64,000 nucleotides of DNA, taken from positions 1,319,501 to 1,383,500 of the forward strand of contig NC_061135.1 in NCBI RefSeq assembly GCF_905220365.1, read 5' to 3'. Position 1 is the stretch's first letter, and every line of letters begins with the position of its first letter. Shown one piece after another: positions 46,477 through 58,460 of the stretch. The notes beneath the pieces were generated by a model, which saw only the letters and a list, made by a program, of their open reading frames with translations, did not search any database and was not told the origin of the DNA. A program made the position numbers and the translations under genes. This stretch comes from Vanessa cardui (lineage: Eukaryota; Arthropoda; Insecta; Lepidoptera; Nymphalidae).

Positions 46477-49400
46477 ATGGCGGCAATAGGGACAGTGCTT
46501 GGTAATTTTCATTATATTTTTTATCTGTTAAATAATCTATAATTAATGTTAAATTGGTGGTAGTCCGTAGTTTACTCAGAGAAATATTTTAAACTGGCAG
46601 CTTCACTTAATTGTTAAATGACGATTCAAAAGTGCACATATATGTTTCAAAATCAAATGATTTTGATTTTGAAACATATATGTTTATGTTAGTATGTTAA
46701 GCGGATTTGTGGTACCTGCAGAAAGTCTTCTGTTCGTAAGAATGTTTACAGTCGCTGCTTAATAAGTATCCCTTAATATAAATTATGCTCTTTTTACGCA
46801 TTTACCGATCACTATATAAAAAATAAAAATATTCACAGTATAACTCAAAAGCACATTCCAAGTGACGTCAGACTTCCGCCTTGATGATATTTAAAATTAT
46901 TGTTTTTTTCATGATTTTTTTATTCGAAATGCATTTCTAACGTTATTTTGTCTTTTAGTTTTTCTATGCTATTACTTTACTTTAAGACTAATTATTTAAA
47001 ATATATGTTTCTTTAGTAATGCAGAATTTGAACAAACTCAGATTATTTTTAACTTATAAACATACCCAGTCTCTTTATTAATTTAGTGTCTACTAATAAT
47101 TTCTTCTAGGTGTTTAAATGCCGGCTGTTGGTTTCATGATTTTAATTTGACACAAGAAGCTTTCCTCCGTGATGTAACATTCTATGTAATTACGTTAAAT
47201 ATTAAAATTGGCTGACATTTAACAGGTATCCTTACTCTTACCGCTCGGGCATTATCAGCGGATATATCAGTGCGAGCTGATGATGTAGACCTCACTCTTG
47301 AGCCAGTGCTGACTGGCGGTTTCCAGTTCGTTTTAACCAAAGGTAAATTACGCTTCATCGATTATTTTATCCCAAGCAATTTCAGCGTCTGAAAAGGCAG
47401 CTTCGCAAGAAGTACAGTGCATAAGGTATAACAACATATTAATGATAATTAAAATTATGTTTTATCTATATTAATATTATAAATGTGACAGTTACTCTGT
47501 GTGCCTGTCTGCCGTTTTTCACGACCAAACTGCTGAACCGATTTGCTGATTTTTTTATGAAACAAACTTGAACTCGAAAAAAGGTCATGGGCTACTTTTT
47601 GACTGAAGCTTGCAAACCATCACCTCGAATTAGTAATAATTAAATTAACCTCGGCTCAGATGCTCATAAGCTGATGGAAATTCAAATCGCACGGAAAGAG
47701 CTTAGACTCCGGACGAGTCGCGTGCTTTCTGAGGCACAAGACTTCAGGCACTCTCGACTTGCAAATTCTATGCTATGAATTTACTTCAATTACTTCATCA
47801 ATTCCAATTTAAAAAAAAGATTCAAATAGTTGGGATTCAACTGTAATCATAACACCTCGCCTCATTGCCTCCACTGGTGACAGGCGGGCTGTTTCGTTTT
47901 TTGCCCAGAGGATCGGAATTGCGATTCAACGGGGAAATGCTGCTAGCATTCTTGCCACCATTCCACGCGGTCAAGATTTATACAGTAACTAGGATTAGTT
48001 CTTATTTGTGTATTATATTTAAGCATTTAATGTTATTAATTGAAATCATTGTATGATCTTTAGTATAGATTCAGGTGTTGTAACCGTTGTTAACTTTTAA
48101 GTACCTACGTGCATTTTTTTAACCGACTTCAAAAAAAGGAGGAGGTTCTCAATTCGTCGGGGCCTTTTTTTTTTTTTTTTTTTTTTATTTTTTATGTATG
48201 TTACCGAATTACTCGAAGATGTCTGGGCCGATTTTGACAATTCTTTTTTTGTTTGAAAGGGCATGTTTTACAGGTGGTCCCATTGTCAGGAGATCAGGAT
48301 CTGATGATGGGATCCTGGCGAAATCGAGGGAATTCCTCAAATTTTATAGGCACACCTATAGTGATTTCGGTTTTATTCAAAGTGCCTTGGTCATATGCTC
48401 ACGAAAAGTGACATTTGATGAAGTGGAACTGATGATGAAGACCACAACTGGTAATCAGAACCTATTAGTAAGTAACTATTTTACGGGTTTAGTTCTATTT
48501 CTTTAAGATAGTCGTCAAGCAATTGATGTTAGTAAACATGCCTATGATGAAGTCTAGCTGATGGTGGATTACACGGAGAATTCCTCGATGATTAACGGCA
48601 TTGCATCGGGAAAAATGGTATTGTCTAATTGGCGATGAGCAGTTAACATTAGGCTATTGTAACTTAGGTAACGCTTAATTTGAGTTGCAGTCCACATCGT
48701 ATTGAAACGGGGTTGAGTTATGTTTAGAGTCGAAAGCCGAAATGTACTGAGTATAATAAAGTGAATGATAAACACTACCAATTGTAATTATAAATAACAA
48801 AACAACACTGAAAAGCATTAAATAAATTTTTATAAATAAAAAAAAACCGCCTTCAAAAATGAACTAAAAAGAAAAAAATAATCAGTTACATCCATATCCA
48901 ATTTACGATTTTTTAATCACCTTTTGAAGTCGGTGCCAACAAAGTAAATAAATTCCTATATTGAAATCATTTAACTTGTATCGATAGTAAGGTTTGTCTA
49001 ATGGTGTCATCTATACAATAAATAGATTTAGTTTTTATATGTATGTATTATGTATTATGTACCTATATTAGCAATGTCGGCACCGACTTTGAGAGGCGAT
49101 TAAAAAATCGTAAATTGGATATGGATGTAACTGATTATTTTTTTCTTTTTAGTTCATTTTTGAAGGCGGTTTTTTTTTATTTATAAAAATTTATGTAACA
49201 TTAGTACTGATGTGGGGTCTGAGAGGTAGCGTATATAACATCAAGTTTTTTAATAATACTTTGCAATGACAGCTGAGATGGCCCAGTGGTTATAGAACGC
49301 GTGCATCTTAACCGATGATTTCGGGTTCAAACCCAGGCAAGCACCACTATATATATGTGCTTAATTTATATTTATAATTCATCTCGTGCTCGGCGGTGAA

Positions 49401-52400
49401 GGAAAACATCGTGAGGAAACCTGCATGTGTCTAATTTCATCGAAATTCTGCCACATGTGCATTCCACCAACCCGCATTGAAACAGCGTGGTGGAATACGT
49501 TCCAAACCCGCTCCCACAAGATGAGGCCTTAGCCTAACATTGGGAATTTTACAGGCTATTATTACTTACTTGCAATGATGACATGACATGCGATGAAAAA
49601 CCCATTAAACTGACTATTTCTGGTCAGGTTTGGGTCAATTATTAACACAAAATACACAACACATTAAAATAGACTCGAAATTTGTGACGAATCAAGTATC
49701 TTTTTATCTTAATCCAGCCGCAGTTTATCATCGATCGATTTTCCAAGCCTGTAAATGAGGTCAAGGTCATTAAAATATGACTATTAGTATTAAGTAAGAA
49801 AAAAAAGTGAAAGTGTGATCGTATATTATTCAATAACACTTTAATTGAACAAACACATCACTTAGAAACACAATAACACTTATTATATTGAAGTACATAT
49901 TTACTTTAAAGTATTACCGTGCGCTAATCTTATTAATAATTAAATATCATGCGTTCGCATTCATGTAGTATTATGTTAAACGTTCAAATCAATTCATATC
50001 AAATATACTTATTTCAAGTACACTCTTCGTGTACTATTCAATTGACATTCATCAATAATCAATTCATCAACAGCCTGTAAACTTCCCACTGCTGGGATAA
50101 GGATAAAGGCCTCCTCTCCCCTTGAGGAGAAGGATTGGATCATAATCAGAAAAAGGCCGAAAGCTTAAACTTTCTTGGTCGGAACCTGATTTATTTATGT
50201 TTCTTCTTTAATCTAAAGATTGTATACTCTCGTATGAGTCGGAGACTATGTGTAGTGTGTATATAATATGTCTTAGACTTTAACACGACATTTATACAAA
50301 AGGTAATTTATTTGCTATCGTACTACTACCGGTTCGAAAGGAAGGATAACCCTGAAAACTGAAAACGAATGCATCCGTAAATGAAATACGCCTGATTAAC
50401 CACGACATATTCGATACTATTATTATTAGCCTTATAGTAACTGGAAAATACATATATTAAAATAGTATTCGAACGCGGTTCGCTCGCATTTTAGGGTGTT
50501 GCTTGTCATGTGTTAGCCAAAAAATAGCCAATGTCCTTTAATGAAGTTCATATTCGCTTCAAACAAAATGTCATGAAATTCAGTTCTGTGGTTTGAAAAT
50601 CAAAAGACAGAGTTACTTTCACATTTATAATATTAATATAGATTAAGTACACAAATAGTTTTCTAGTTATATTGAAAACAGTATTATTCATGAACTTTTT
50701 ATTTCAGGAGATGAAAGAAAAGTGTATGGTCACATTGGTCGAACTCTGTACTCGGTGTACGTCGCCGAAGAGGTGGAAGGAGGTGTTCTCATCCAGATGG
50801 GCAATACAAACCTGACCGTCCACACCGTATACGATGACGTGGAACAAGCGAGGGGCATTAAGATTAAATGGGATACCCAAGATCTTACTCGTTTTGAAGA
50901 TTGCTTCAATTTCGGTAAGTCTTAGTTGGAAGTTTACTCATTGCTTGTTAACATCCTTATTTTAAGACAGATACTTTCTGAGTAGAACGAAATTAAGTAC
51001 ATACGGACACACAACACTGAGTAATGTTGTCTGTCCAGATTTTGGTTGCAATTTCGGTTAGATTTCACATATCTTGGTCACTAGGACATCTAATCTATTA
51101 AATATACTTATATGAAACCTATTGAAAACAGAATAATATGGTGGAAATACTTTAAATCGGAGTCTTTTTGACGACCTACTGCACTGAAGTTTCGATTACA
51201 CCACATCATCACATCGAGTTTCTCAAACAATACGGGGTCTAATAAGCCCCGTACCAGTATTATGATAGTTTTCATACGAGGTCTTAAATGCCACGTACTG
51301 AAGCTATATAATAAATAAATAAAATTATGCCGCTACCAACGTGTTACATTATGATATATATTCAATCAAACCTTTTAATTTTAGGAACGAATCATTGGTA
51401 TGGAGGCCCCATGCAAGTAAACCAAGTTTACCCAATAGAAAACGCTCAACACAGTTACAGCGCTTACATCTCTAAAGAACAAGACAATGGAGCGATTGTT
51501 GAGAGATACTGGCTGAACTCCGCCGGAGAGTACATCTATGTACATCCACAAGTACCACTATTTGTGGACTACAATTCCATCCAACCCAACCATATTTGCT
51601 TCGGTGCTCAAATAACGAACCCTTACTCCTCCAGAAGAAACCACACAGAACTATCTTATGACATTTGGTTTCTTCCTGACGTGAAGAAAGCCCACCAACA
51701 CGCTGTAGCTAACTACTTAGGTAAACCGACTGGCCTGCCAGACTTCAGAATGGTCCAACATCCGATCTGGTCGACTTGGGCTCAGTACTCCCAAAACATT
51801 ACCGGAGAGAAGGTTATGGAATTCGCGACACAAATAAGAGCGAGTGGTTTCAATGATTCGCAACTCGAAATCGATGATCTCTGGGAAACTTGTTACGGTT
51901 CCTTAGAAGTCGATACGAATAAATTCCCGAATCTCACGCATCTGGTGGAAGAGGTCAAGGCTCTAGGTTTTCGTGTGACGATTTGGGTTCATCCGTTCAT
52001 TAACAGCGGCTGTGATCCGTGGTATTCCGAAGCTCTGTCTAATGGGTAATGTACTAATAACATGTACCTTTTATTAATTCTTGCTTATTCAATCGTTCAA
52101 AAAGTGATCCGTTTTGCTTTCGGAGAAGAGTTGTGTACGGAGTATTGTGTATTAAGACCGTGCGTAGATTTCTATGTCAAATGTCCAAATACTAGATAGA
52201 AACTTGAAAAACAATCGGCTACTGATGTACATTAACGAATCGTCAAATATAGGAAATAGGTATAATTCAGTAACAGTTATTCCTATTTTTTATATGTTAT
52301 CGGTACACGTACTGGCATATGGACCTTCTAATGGTAGCTAGTTATCTCCGCCTTTCGATACGGGAACTGTTAAAAATATTGACTAATTAAGCGATGTGAG

Positions 52401-55193
52401 GAAACATCATCAATGCGCCACCAATTTTAAGAGCTAACATATGTCCCTGGTATATGTTGTAAGGCAATAAGCCAGGATGTGATAGGCTTATGTACCTTAT
52501 TCAACTATGAATTAAATGAATGAACTTTAACCATTTATAATTAAATCTTCCAGCTACCTAGTCCTGGATGAAGCCGGTACACCAGAGGCAAACTGGTGGA
52601 ACGCAAATGGTTCTATTCCGGGTCTGGTTGACTTTACCAACCCAGCAGCAGCGGAATGGTGGTACGGCCGTGTCAAGAATCTCATCGACACTTATGGCAT
52701 TGATAGTATTAAATTTGACGCTGGTGAGAGCAGTTTCTCTCCCCAGGTGAGCTATAGACCAAAATATGATAATTTCGTTGTAGTTTTTATTCTCCTGTCT
52801 TCGGCCACGTTGTTTATTCTCAAGATTGACCTGCACATGACAATTATAGTGCACAAGTTCACTTTCTAACTTTCTTTATCACATTTTAATAAATTCAGAT
52901 GTAAACGACTACGTGCTCTCCAAGACTTGACGATTGGCGAGACTCTTCAAAAACTTTTAGGCTTTTGAGTTGATATCAAGAATTACTCGATGGCAAAACT
53001 CAATACAAATACTTTTTCTCTTTTAGATTAATTCAATAAACGTTAAGTTTAAAGTTAAATAATTCCGTCTTAATTAAATATTTTAGAAAATGTTAATGTC
53101 GTAATTACCAGATCCCTGTTCAACACGGCGACATCGACCTTCACCCACATAATATTGTCGACGCATACGTAAGGACATGCGCAAGATTCGGTGACATGAT
53201 AGAAGTTCGTGCTGCATACAGGTAACATTCTGCACAAATCATAAACAGTATGACAAATTAATAGAACACATGTATGTTAAGAATCTAACATCAAATTAGT
53301 CAAAGTTTGTTAAAGTATTTTTATCAGTCTAAATATCATTAGCTTGATTATTTCTAGATGCTTTTATCGATATCTAATATACAACAGATAGATCTGACAA
53401 TATAGAGATAACAGCGAACAGCAAAAAATAATATATACAGATGAAATGTAAATATTAGCAAGAATCCTTGCACCATTTCTTGTTGGAACGTAATTTTAAT
53501 TTTCCAAATTTTACTTTTTAATTTAACTTTTAATCTAACCCAAAAAATATACGCATTGACTTATTGACAACTAAATGTTCTTCAAAATCTTATTAACAAG
53601 TATTTTATAAAAAGCTTGTAACACTCTCTGAAGTCTTACTTCAGAAAACTATATCTTGTTTTATTACATTAAAACCTTACTTATTAAAGTAAATCATATT
53701 AAATTCAAGAACTCAAGACCTCCCGATCTTCGTTCGCATGGTAGACCGCGATTCCATCTGGGGTATGGACAATGGCCTTCCAACAATCGTCACCACCACC
53801 ATCCAGATGAATCTTAACGGCTACACTTTGGTCCTGCCTGATATGATAGGTGGCAACGGCTATAACCTCAATCATCCCCAAGCCGGCCAGCCCACTAAGG
53901 AATTGTTCATAAGATGGGTACAGGCGAACACCTTCTTACCTGCAATGCAATACTCCTTTGTACCCTGGAATTTTGATAACGAGGTAATTTTCGGCTATTA
54001 AAATCCTCTTTTGTTTTTCTCAGGTCTATAAAATAATCAGCTATTTTCATTTCATTTTTTTATACTGTTTTTCTTTAAACAAAACTCATTAATTTAAATT
54101 ATGATAATGTTTTAACCGTTACCTTTAAATCTAATCTAATAACAAATTATAATCATCTTTCTTTCAGACTGTAGCTATAAGCAAAAAGTACACCGACCTC
54201 CACGCTGCGCATGCGCAGGATATATACGACGCGATGCAAGCTTCAGTGGATAACGGCTCGCCCGTCAACGCGCCGCTCTGGTGGATAGATCCTACAGATC
54301 AGGAAGCGCTCAGAATATGGGATGGTGAGATATAAATGATACCATTTACAAATCAGAGAATTTACTTGGTCTGGCGACTAACGATTAAAATATTTATTAA
54401 ATCAATACAGTAATGTAACCTAAGGCACAAAATATCTAACCTATGAGAAAGGTTATGGTAATAATTCTTCGTCAGTCATAAGTACTTTTTGCTAACAATA
54501 GCAGACAATAGTTTGGACCGAACGGTTTGGTCACAAGTAAGACGAAATAATTGGTTAATGATATTGACTCACACTAGTATAATAGCCATAACTACTTTTA
54601 ATCAGTTCAGAAAAGTTTAACTTAGCAATTATATCGAATTTTTATATCATGACAAAAATTTTAATTCTTGGCAAATTTAAGACATTGAGAAGCAAATGAA
54701 AAAAAAATATTTATAATAATAATCTTTTTATAAATAAAAGCATTTATAATATTCTTTTAATTATAAATATCAAAAGCTATATTCATCGTTACAATTCGTT
54801 TGACCTAACGCACCTTGAAAAAATTGGAAGATTTTCGAGTTGCTTGCCTGAGAAGGTTTGTTTAAATAATCTATAGCGTCTAATATATTTTCTTTAATCC
54901 AATTATTGTTTGCAGAGTATCTCCTGGGCGAAGACATATTAGTTGCTCCAATATTTAATGAAGGTGCAACTTCAAGAGACATATATCTACCAATAGGAAC
55001 CTGGCTTGAAGAAGGGAACCCTGAAAAGGTTTACGAAGGTCCAATTTGGATTTACAATTACCCAGCTCCCATTGATGTTCTGCCATACTTTGTGAGGGAG
55101 AAATCCATTGAGACAAGTATGGGCAATGCTCCCATAGTTTCGGCTCTGTTGGTATTATGTGGAATGTTGATAAATATATTTAATCAAATTTAA
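46477..55193 (+). CDS. glycoside hydrolase family 31, MYORG-like, with C-terminal hydrophobic tail (copy B)
   Basis: Paralogue of copy A. Exons: 46477-46501, 47226-47342, 50708-50914, 51385-52045, 52554-52746, 53112-53221, 53710-53983, 54168-54324, 54916-55193; all GT-AG and in frame, 673 aa. Exons 1, 4, 5, 6 and 8 have exactly the lengths of copy A (25, 661, 193, 110, 157 nt); exon 7 is 18 nt longer (NHPQAGQP region). Signal peptide MAAIGTVLGILTLTARALSA. The nucleophile is probably Asp392 (IKFDAGESSF) and the acid/base Asp450 or Asp452 (MVDRDSIW). LPDMIGGNGY is kept. Unlike copy A, the C-terminus continues past LPYFVREK to a polar stretch and then APIVSALLVLCGMLINIF, which looks like a GPI-attachment signal or a membrane anchor. 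Substrate unknown. Its catalytic residues are intact, so it is likely active. Confidence 0.9.
46590..46690 (+). repeat. LINE tail fragment with a perfect hairpin, in copy B intron 1
   Basis: CTGGCAGCTTCACTTAATTG and ATGACGATTCAAAAGTGC are the LINE tail seen in DCAF12 introns. They are followed by a perfect inverted repeat at 46636-46683 whose arms include the TTTTGATTTTGA tail. Confidence 0.65.
47465..47620 (+). mobile_element. 3'-truncated Helitron in copy B intron 2
   Basis: TCTATATTAATATTATAAAT and ACGACCAAACTGCTGAACCG match the 5' and middle parts of the element at 8763. The CTAG end is missing. Confidence 0.6.
48119..48280. repeat. dispersed repeat starting AACCGACTTCAAAAAAAGG
   Basis: The first 40 bases mirror 44490-44530 in reverse. 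A long T run follows, then GGGCCGATTTTGACAATTC. In copy B intron 2. Confidence 0.55.
48818..49196. mobile_element. foldback element in copy B intron 2
   Basis: Arms 48818-48940 and 49076-49196 are inverted (AAAAAACCGCCTTCAAAAAT / ATTTTTGAAGGCGGTTTTTT; CCATATCCAATTTACGATTT / AAATCGTAAATTGGATATGG). The inner ends TCGGTGCC / GGCACCGA recall the larger foldback at 42819. Confidence 0.8.
49271..49560 (+). repeat. tRNA-headed SINE family 1 in copy B intron 2
   Basis: Full-length plus-strand copy from AGCTGAGATGGCCCAGTGG to TTACAGGCT. TTGCAATGA on both sides (about 49261 and 49571) is a probable target duplication. Confidence 0.82.
50066..50135 (-). repeat. SINE family 1, 3' end only
   Basis: AACAGCCTGTAAACTTCCC to CCTTGAGGAGAAGGATTGG: the 3' end of the family on the minus strand, 5'-truncated. 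In copy B intron 2. Confidence 0.65.
50463..50641 (-). mobile_element. diverged Helitron in copy B intron 2
   Basis: Reverse of the 8763 family: CGAACGCGGTTCGCTCGC, TTAGGGTGTTGCTTGTCAT, ending TTTATAATATTAATATAGAT. Confidence 0.6.
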
Positions 55194-55215
55194 GTTTATT
55201 CTAAGCTAAGTATTA

Positions 55216-55221
55216 AATAAA
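55216..55221 (+). terminator. candidate poly(A) signal for GH31 copy B
   Basis: AATAAA 23 bp after the stop codon. Confidence 0.5.
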
Positions 55222-55365
55222 TGGTTACCAAATTTTTTCTTGTAACAAACTAGATGTGTTTTATTTTAAATAACCTTCTTTCATTCATCGCCTTTGAAAA
55301 TATGTCAATTTTCTCCATCTACTTGTGTGTAATTTAATTTAAATGATTATTTGAATGAAGTGTGG

Positions 55366-55468
55366 AGTGATGGTGCTTGCCTGGGCTCGAACCCGCAATC
55401 ATCGGTTAAGATGCACGCATTCTAACCACTGGGCCATCTCGACTCCCACTGGGCGGCCATCTCGACTA
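55366..55468 (-). repeat. SINE family 1, tRNA-like head only
   Basis: Minus-strand head with both box-like motifs, and a partial duplication of the first bases (GGCCATCTCGACTCCCACTG then GGCCATCTCGACTA). The body is missing. It lies just before the DDE transposase gene. Confidence 0.68.
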
Positions 55469-55481
55469 ATAACAAAATAAT

Positions 55482-56964
55482 TTAAATTATATTACTATTT
55501 TCATCAAACATTTCTATCCTGTCGCTGTCATCATTCTCACTTTCATTGTCGCTGTCATCATCTTCACTTACATTTATAATAAACTGAAAATCATAGTCGA
55601 AATACTTCATGTATTCTGTTTCAATTTTTTCAACGTGCTTGCATGTATTTCGCCAGGTGGTTTGGTCTATATTATTTATGCATTCATCTATTAAATTTTG
55701 AACAAGGGTCATGGTTTGGCCTATATTTTTTGCGGCAATTTGGTTTTTTATAATACCCCATATATTTTCAATCGGGTTAAGCTCTGGGTGATACGGAGGG
55801 AGTCTTAAGATTCCGAAACCTTTTTTTCTTATAAAGTCATCTATTTTAAATGTTATAAAACGGTCCTTTTTCTTTTTAATTAAATCATACAGTTCTACTT
55901 TTTTAAAACGATTATCAAATGAGATGCCATTCTCTGTCAGCCACTTTTGCATTTCCCCTTTACTGGAATTAGAGGTCGGTATTTTGCTGCTTCGAGTATT
56001 GTGATAAGAAGCGTTGTCCATAACAATAACTGACTTCTCAGGTAAGTTTGGCAATAACTTTTCATTAAGCCATTTTGTATAATTATCATGATTCATGTTT
56101 GAATGATAATCTCCTGATGTAGATGCAGCTTTGTAGACTAGCGAAGCATTAGGCACAAAACCGTCGCTGCTGCCTGCATGCACTACAATAAAGCGGCTTC
56201 CTGTGCTCAGTTTCTTTGAAAACTGTTTATTGCCTTTGGGGTAATTGTTTTGAGGCAACCAGGTGTTTTGCCGCACGTGAGAAGTCAAAACATATGTTTC
56301 GTCAGTGTATACAATAGGACGACCTTCCGAACGATACTGAAAGATCTTTTTTAAAAAATTTAATCGCCAAAGTTGAATTTCATGTCTTTCTTGTAATGCT
56401 TCTCTGTTGTTCACAATTTTTCTCCATTTGTAGCCTAATTTCTTTAATATCGAACGTAATGTATTTAAGCATCCATCAAACCCAATCTTTTCTCTCAAAA
56501 CTGATTGCAATTTTGATAATGTTAGTAATTGCTTTTCTACAATATGGAAATTTTGCACAGTAGTTCGAATGATTTCAAGATTCATGTTGTCTAAATGAAA
56601 TTTATTATTTCTCTTACGTCGTTTTTTCGTAGGTGAAGTAAAACTTGCAGAAGTACATGGCAGCTCTTTTTCTTCTTTCAATATTGTAGTTACAGTTCGT
56701 TCACTAAACCCTGTAGCTTCAGCGGTACGTTTCCGTATATTAGCCAAAGGACTCAAATCGCAATGATCCATATTGTTCGCTTTCATAAAATTATACTCTC
56801 CTTGAAGAAAGTGGTACACGCGGGCAATAATGGCGCGTCCCTGCAAATAGTAGTAAAGTTACATATTGGTAACTACAAAAATATCAAAAAACAATTATAA
56901 AAATAAAAAAACTTACCTCGCTATGAATTATTTTACGTTTTCTTTCACATTTGAGGTTTGACAT
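55482..56964 (-). CDS. Tc1/mariner-superfamily DDE transposase, DD82E (Sailor-like)
   Basis: Cut-and-paste transposase. Minus-strand exons 56964-56917 and 56840-55482 with a 76-bp GT-AG intron, 468 aa, no internal stop. The start is ATG at 56964 (MSNLKCERKRK); the alternative TTG next to the acceptor is not a real start. A helix-turn-helix lies near residues 50-75 (AEATGFSERTVTTILK). The catalytic triad is Asp196 (VYTDETYV), Asp291 (VIVMDNASYHN) and Glu374 (HPELNPIENIWG). Exactly 82 residues lie between the second Asp and the Glu, the spacing described for the Sailor (DD82E) group. The acidic C-terminus (SEDDDSDNESENDDSD) is unusual for mariners. I could not find the terminal inverted repeats by eye, so the element's limits are unknown. 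Confidence 0.85.
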
Positions 56965-57640
56965 GCTGACCGTACTCCGTGAACAATAATGACGCGGAAA
57001 CAATAAAGACAAGTTACCCGAGTGAAGGCTCACTCGCTACTGATCGCTCCGTCGGTTACACACACTAACGCAATTATGTGTTTTCGGTTACAAACACAAA
57101 TAAAGGCCACGCGCGCTCGCAGATTGCAAGAACTATACAGGTGCATTTACATTAAGTAACAACCGTCACAAGTAAAACTACTCCCTTTCATTCCCATTCT
57201 CATCCAACTAAGAAAGTTGTTTAGGCAAATAGGACGCCAGGTGATAATTAACTACCAGCCATAGATATTATCACAGAATCATTGAATGCTTGCATGATTC
57301 GTGTAGTAAAATGTATATTATACATTATAATTAAGCCTTTATAATATTGATGTGATATAATTTGACAGAGCTAGTTTATATTCTTCTTTATTATTTATTT
57401 TATTCTTGGTCTTCATTTACAAAATATATTTTATACGACCAACAAGAATTTGTTATTAAAATGCCAAGTATTATCAAGCCACGTTAAGTGTTTTTATGGC
57501 TAACATCTTGAAGTGGATGAATATTAAAACAACAGTTATCCGTTTTGGGTTTTACTATCTTAATGACAAAAGATTTTAATATGATATAAGTTAATAGACT
57601 GTATAGGTAACATTCTTGCTTTAACTCTAGGACAAGGAGT
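56965..57640. other. 5' flank of the transposase gene and intergenic DNA
   Basis: 56965-57240 is richer in GC than its surroundings and probably holds the transposon's 5' UTR and end. No other gene seen. Confidence 0.4.
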
Positions 57641-57649
57641 ATCTTAATA

Positions 57650-57900
57650 TTTTTAGTAACTTTCTTTTGTCTACTACTAACGAACCCTCAGTATATTTTT
57701 TCAGTTGTTCACAACGGGTGTACCACAAAGCTTAATACTTGGCCCTATGCTTTTTGAAATCTTCATCAATGGTGTTGCTTCCTAAATGTTTTAAATCCGA
57801 TAGATTTCAGTTGAACGACGATATCAAATTATCGTCGGAAATAAATACACACGAGGGCTTAACATTTGAAGGTTGACAATTTAAAAACGAAAAAAATTAA
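57650..57900 (+). pseudogene. reverse transcriptase relic of a CR1/Jockey-type LINE
   Basis: Frame at 57709-57783 reads TTGVPQSLILGPMLFEIF and then INGVAS before a stop, the conserved GVPQG..LGPLLF..FIND motif. After a shift, KCFKSDRFQLNDDIKLSS (about 57785-57838) matches the YADD region, with LNDD in place of YADD. Strongly decayed. Related to, but not a copy of, the LINE at 1-4264. Confidence 0.7.
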
Positions 57901-57929
57901 CGAATAAAAATACTTTACCTTATACCTTA

Positions 57930-58119
57930 CTAGTAGTCGCCCGCGGCTTCGATCGCGTTTCAGGGGGTTGTTTGTCATACGTTAGGCAAAAAAGTAGCCC
58001 ATGCTCTTTCTTGGAGTTCTAACTTGCTTCACATCAAATTACATCACATTCGCTTCATTGATTTGGTGGAAAAAGAGCGACAGACTGAGTTATATTCACA
58101 TTTATAATATTAATATAGA
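57930..58119 (-). mobile_element. short non-autonomous Helitron
   Basis: On the plus strand it begins CTAGTAGTCGCCCGCGGCTT and ends TTTATAATATTAATATAGA, the reverse of the 8763 family, with A|T target flanks. Confidence 0.7.
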
Positions 58120-58367
58120 TTGTACACCACACAGAGAAAATAAATAAATACTACACTCAATAAGTCGTAGTAAAAGAGGCGTACAATTTTGACGACTCGC
58201 TACATAGCGATCTCTTCCAGTCCAACCGACGGTGTAGTTTAGGTTAGCTCATAGCTATAAGAGGTTGGCGATGTACTCCCAAAATATATGAAAAGTATCT
58301 ATGAAAAATATGTTTAAATAATCAAATCTACAGAAGAAACTAGTAAACAGTCAGTGAGAAAAGTACC

Positions 58368-58395
58368 TTATCACAGCAATTAAGTGCAAAGATAA
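58368..58395 (+). promoter_or_regulatory. GATA motifs upstream of GH31 copy C
   Basis: TTATCA (58368-58373) and AGATAA (58390-58395), 65-95 bases before the ATG of copy C. Confidence 0.35.
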
Positions 58396-58460
58396 CGAAA
58401 ACTGCACATATTCAGAGATTTTGACGAGCTGCGGTCAGTAGTGGTGGACGCGCGGCAGCC

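Noticed and set aside
48198..48506. Possible 102-codon gene in GH31-B intron 2
   Set aside because: It begins inside a dispersed repeat and a T run, has no recognisable domain and no splice partner.
49271..49350. tRNA gene (A- and B-box-like sequences)
   Set aside because: The same sequence heads every family 1 SINE and does not fold into a full cloverleaf as read; it is a SINE head. The same holds for 21403, 26231, 40489, 55366 and 59564.
56838..56846. TTG as start of the transposase
   Set aside because: The TTG is part of the intron acceptor TTTGCAG; an upstream ATG exon joins in frame through a 76-bp intron.
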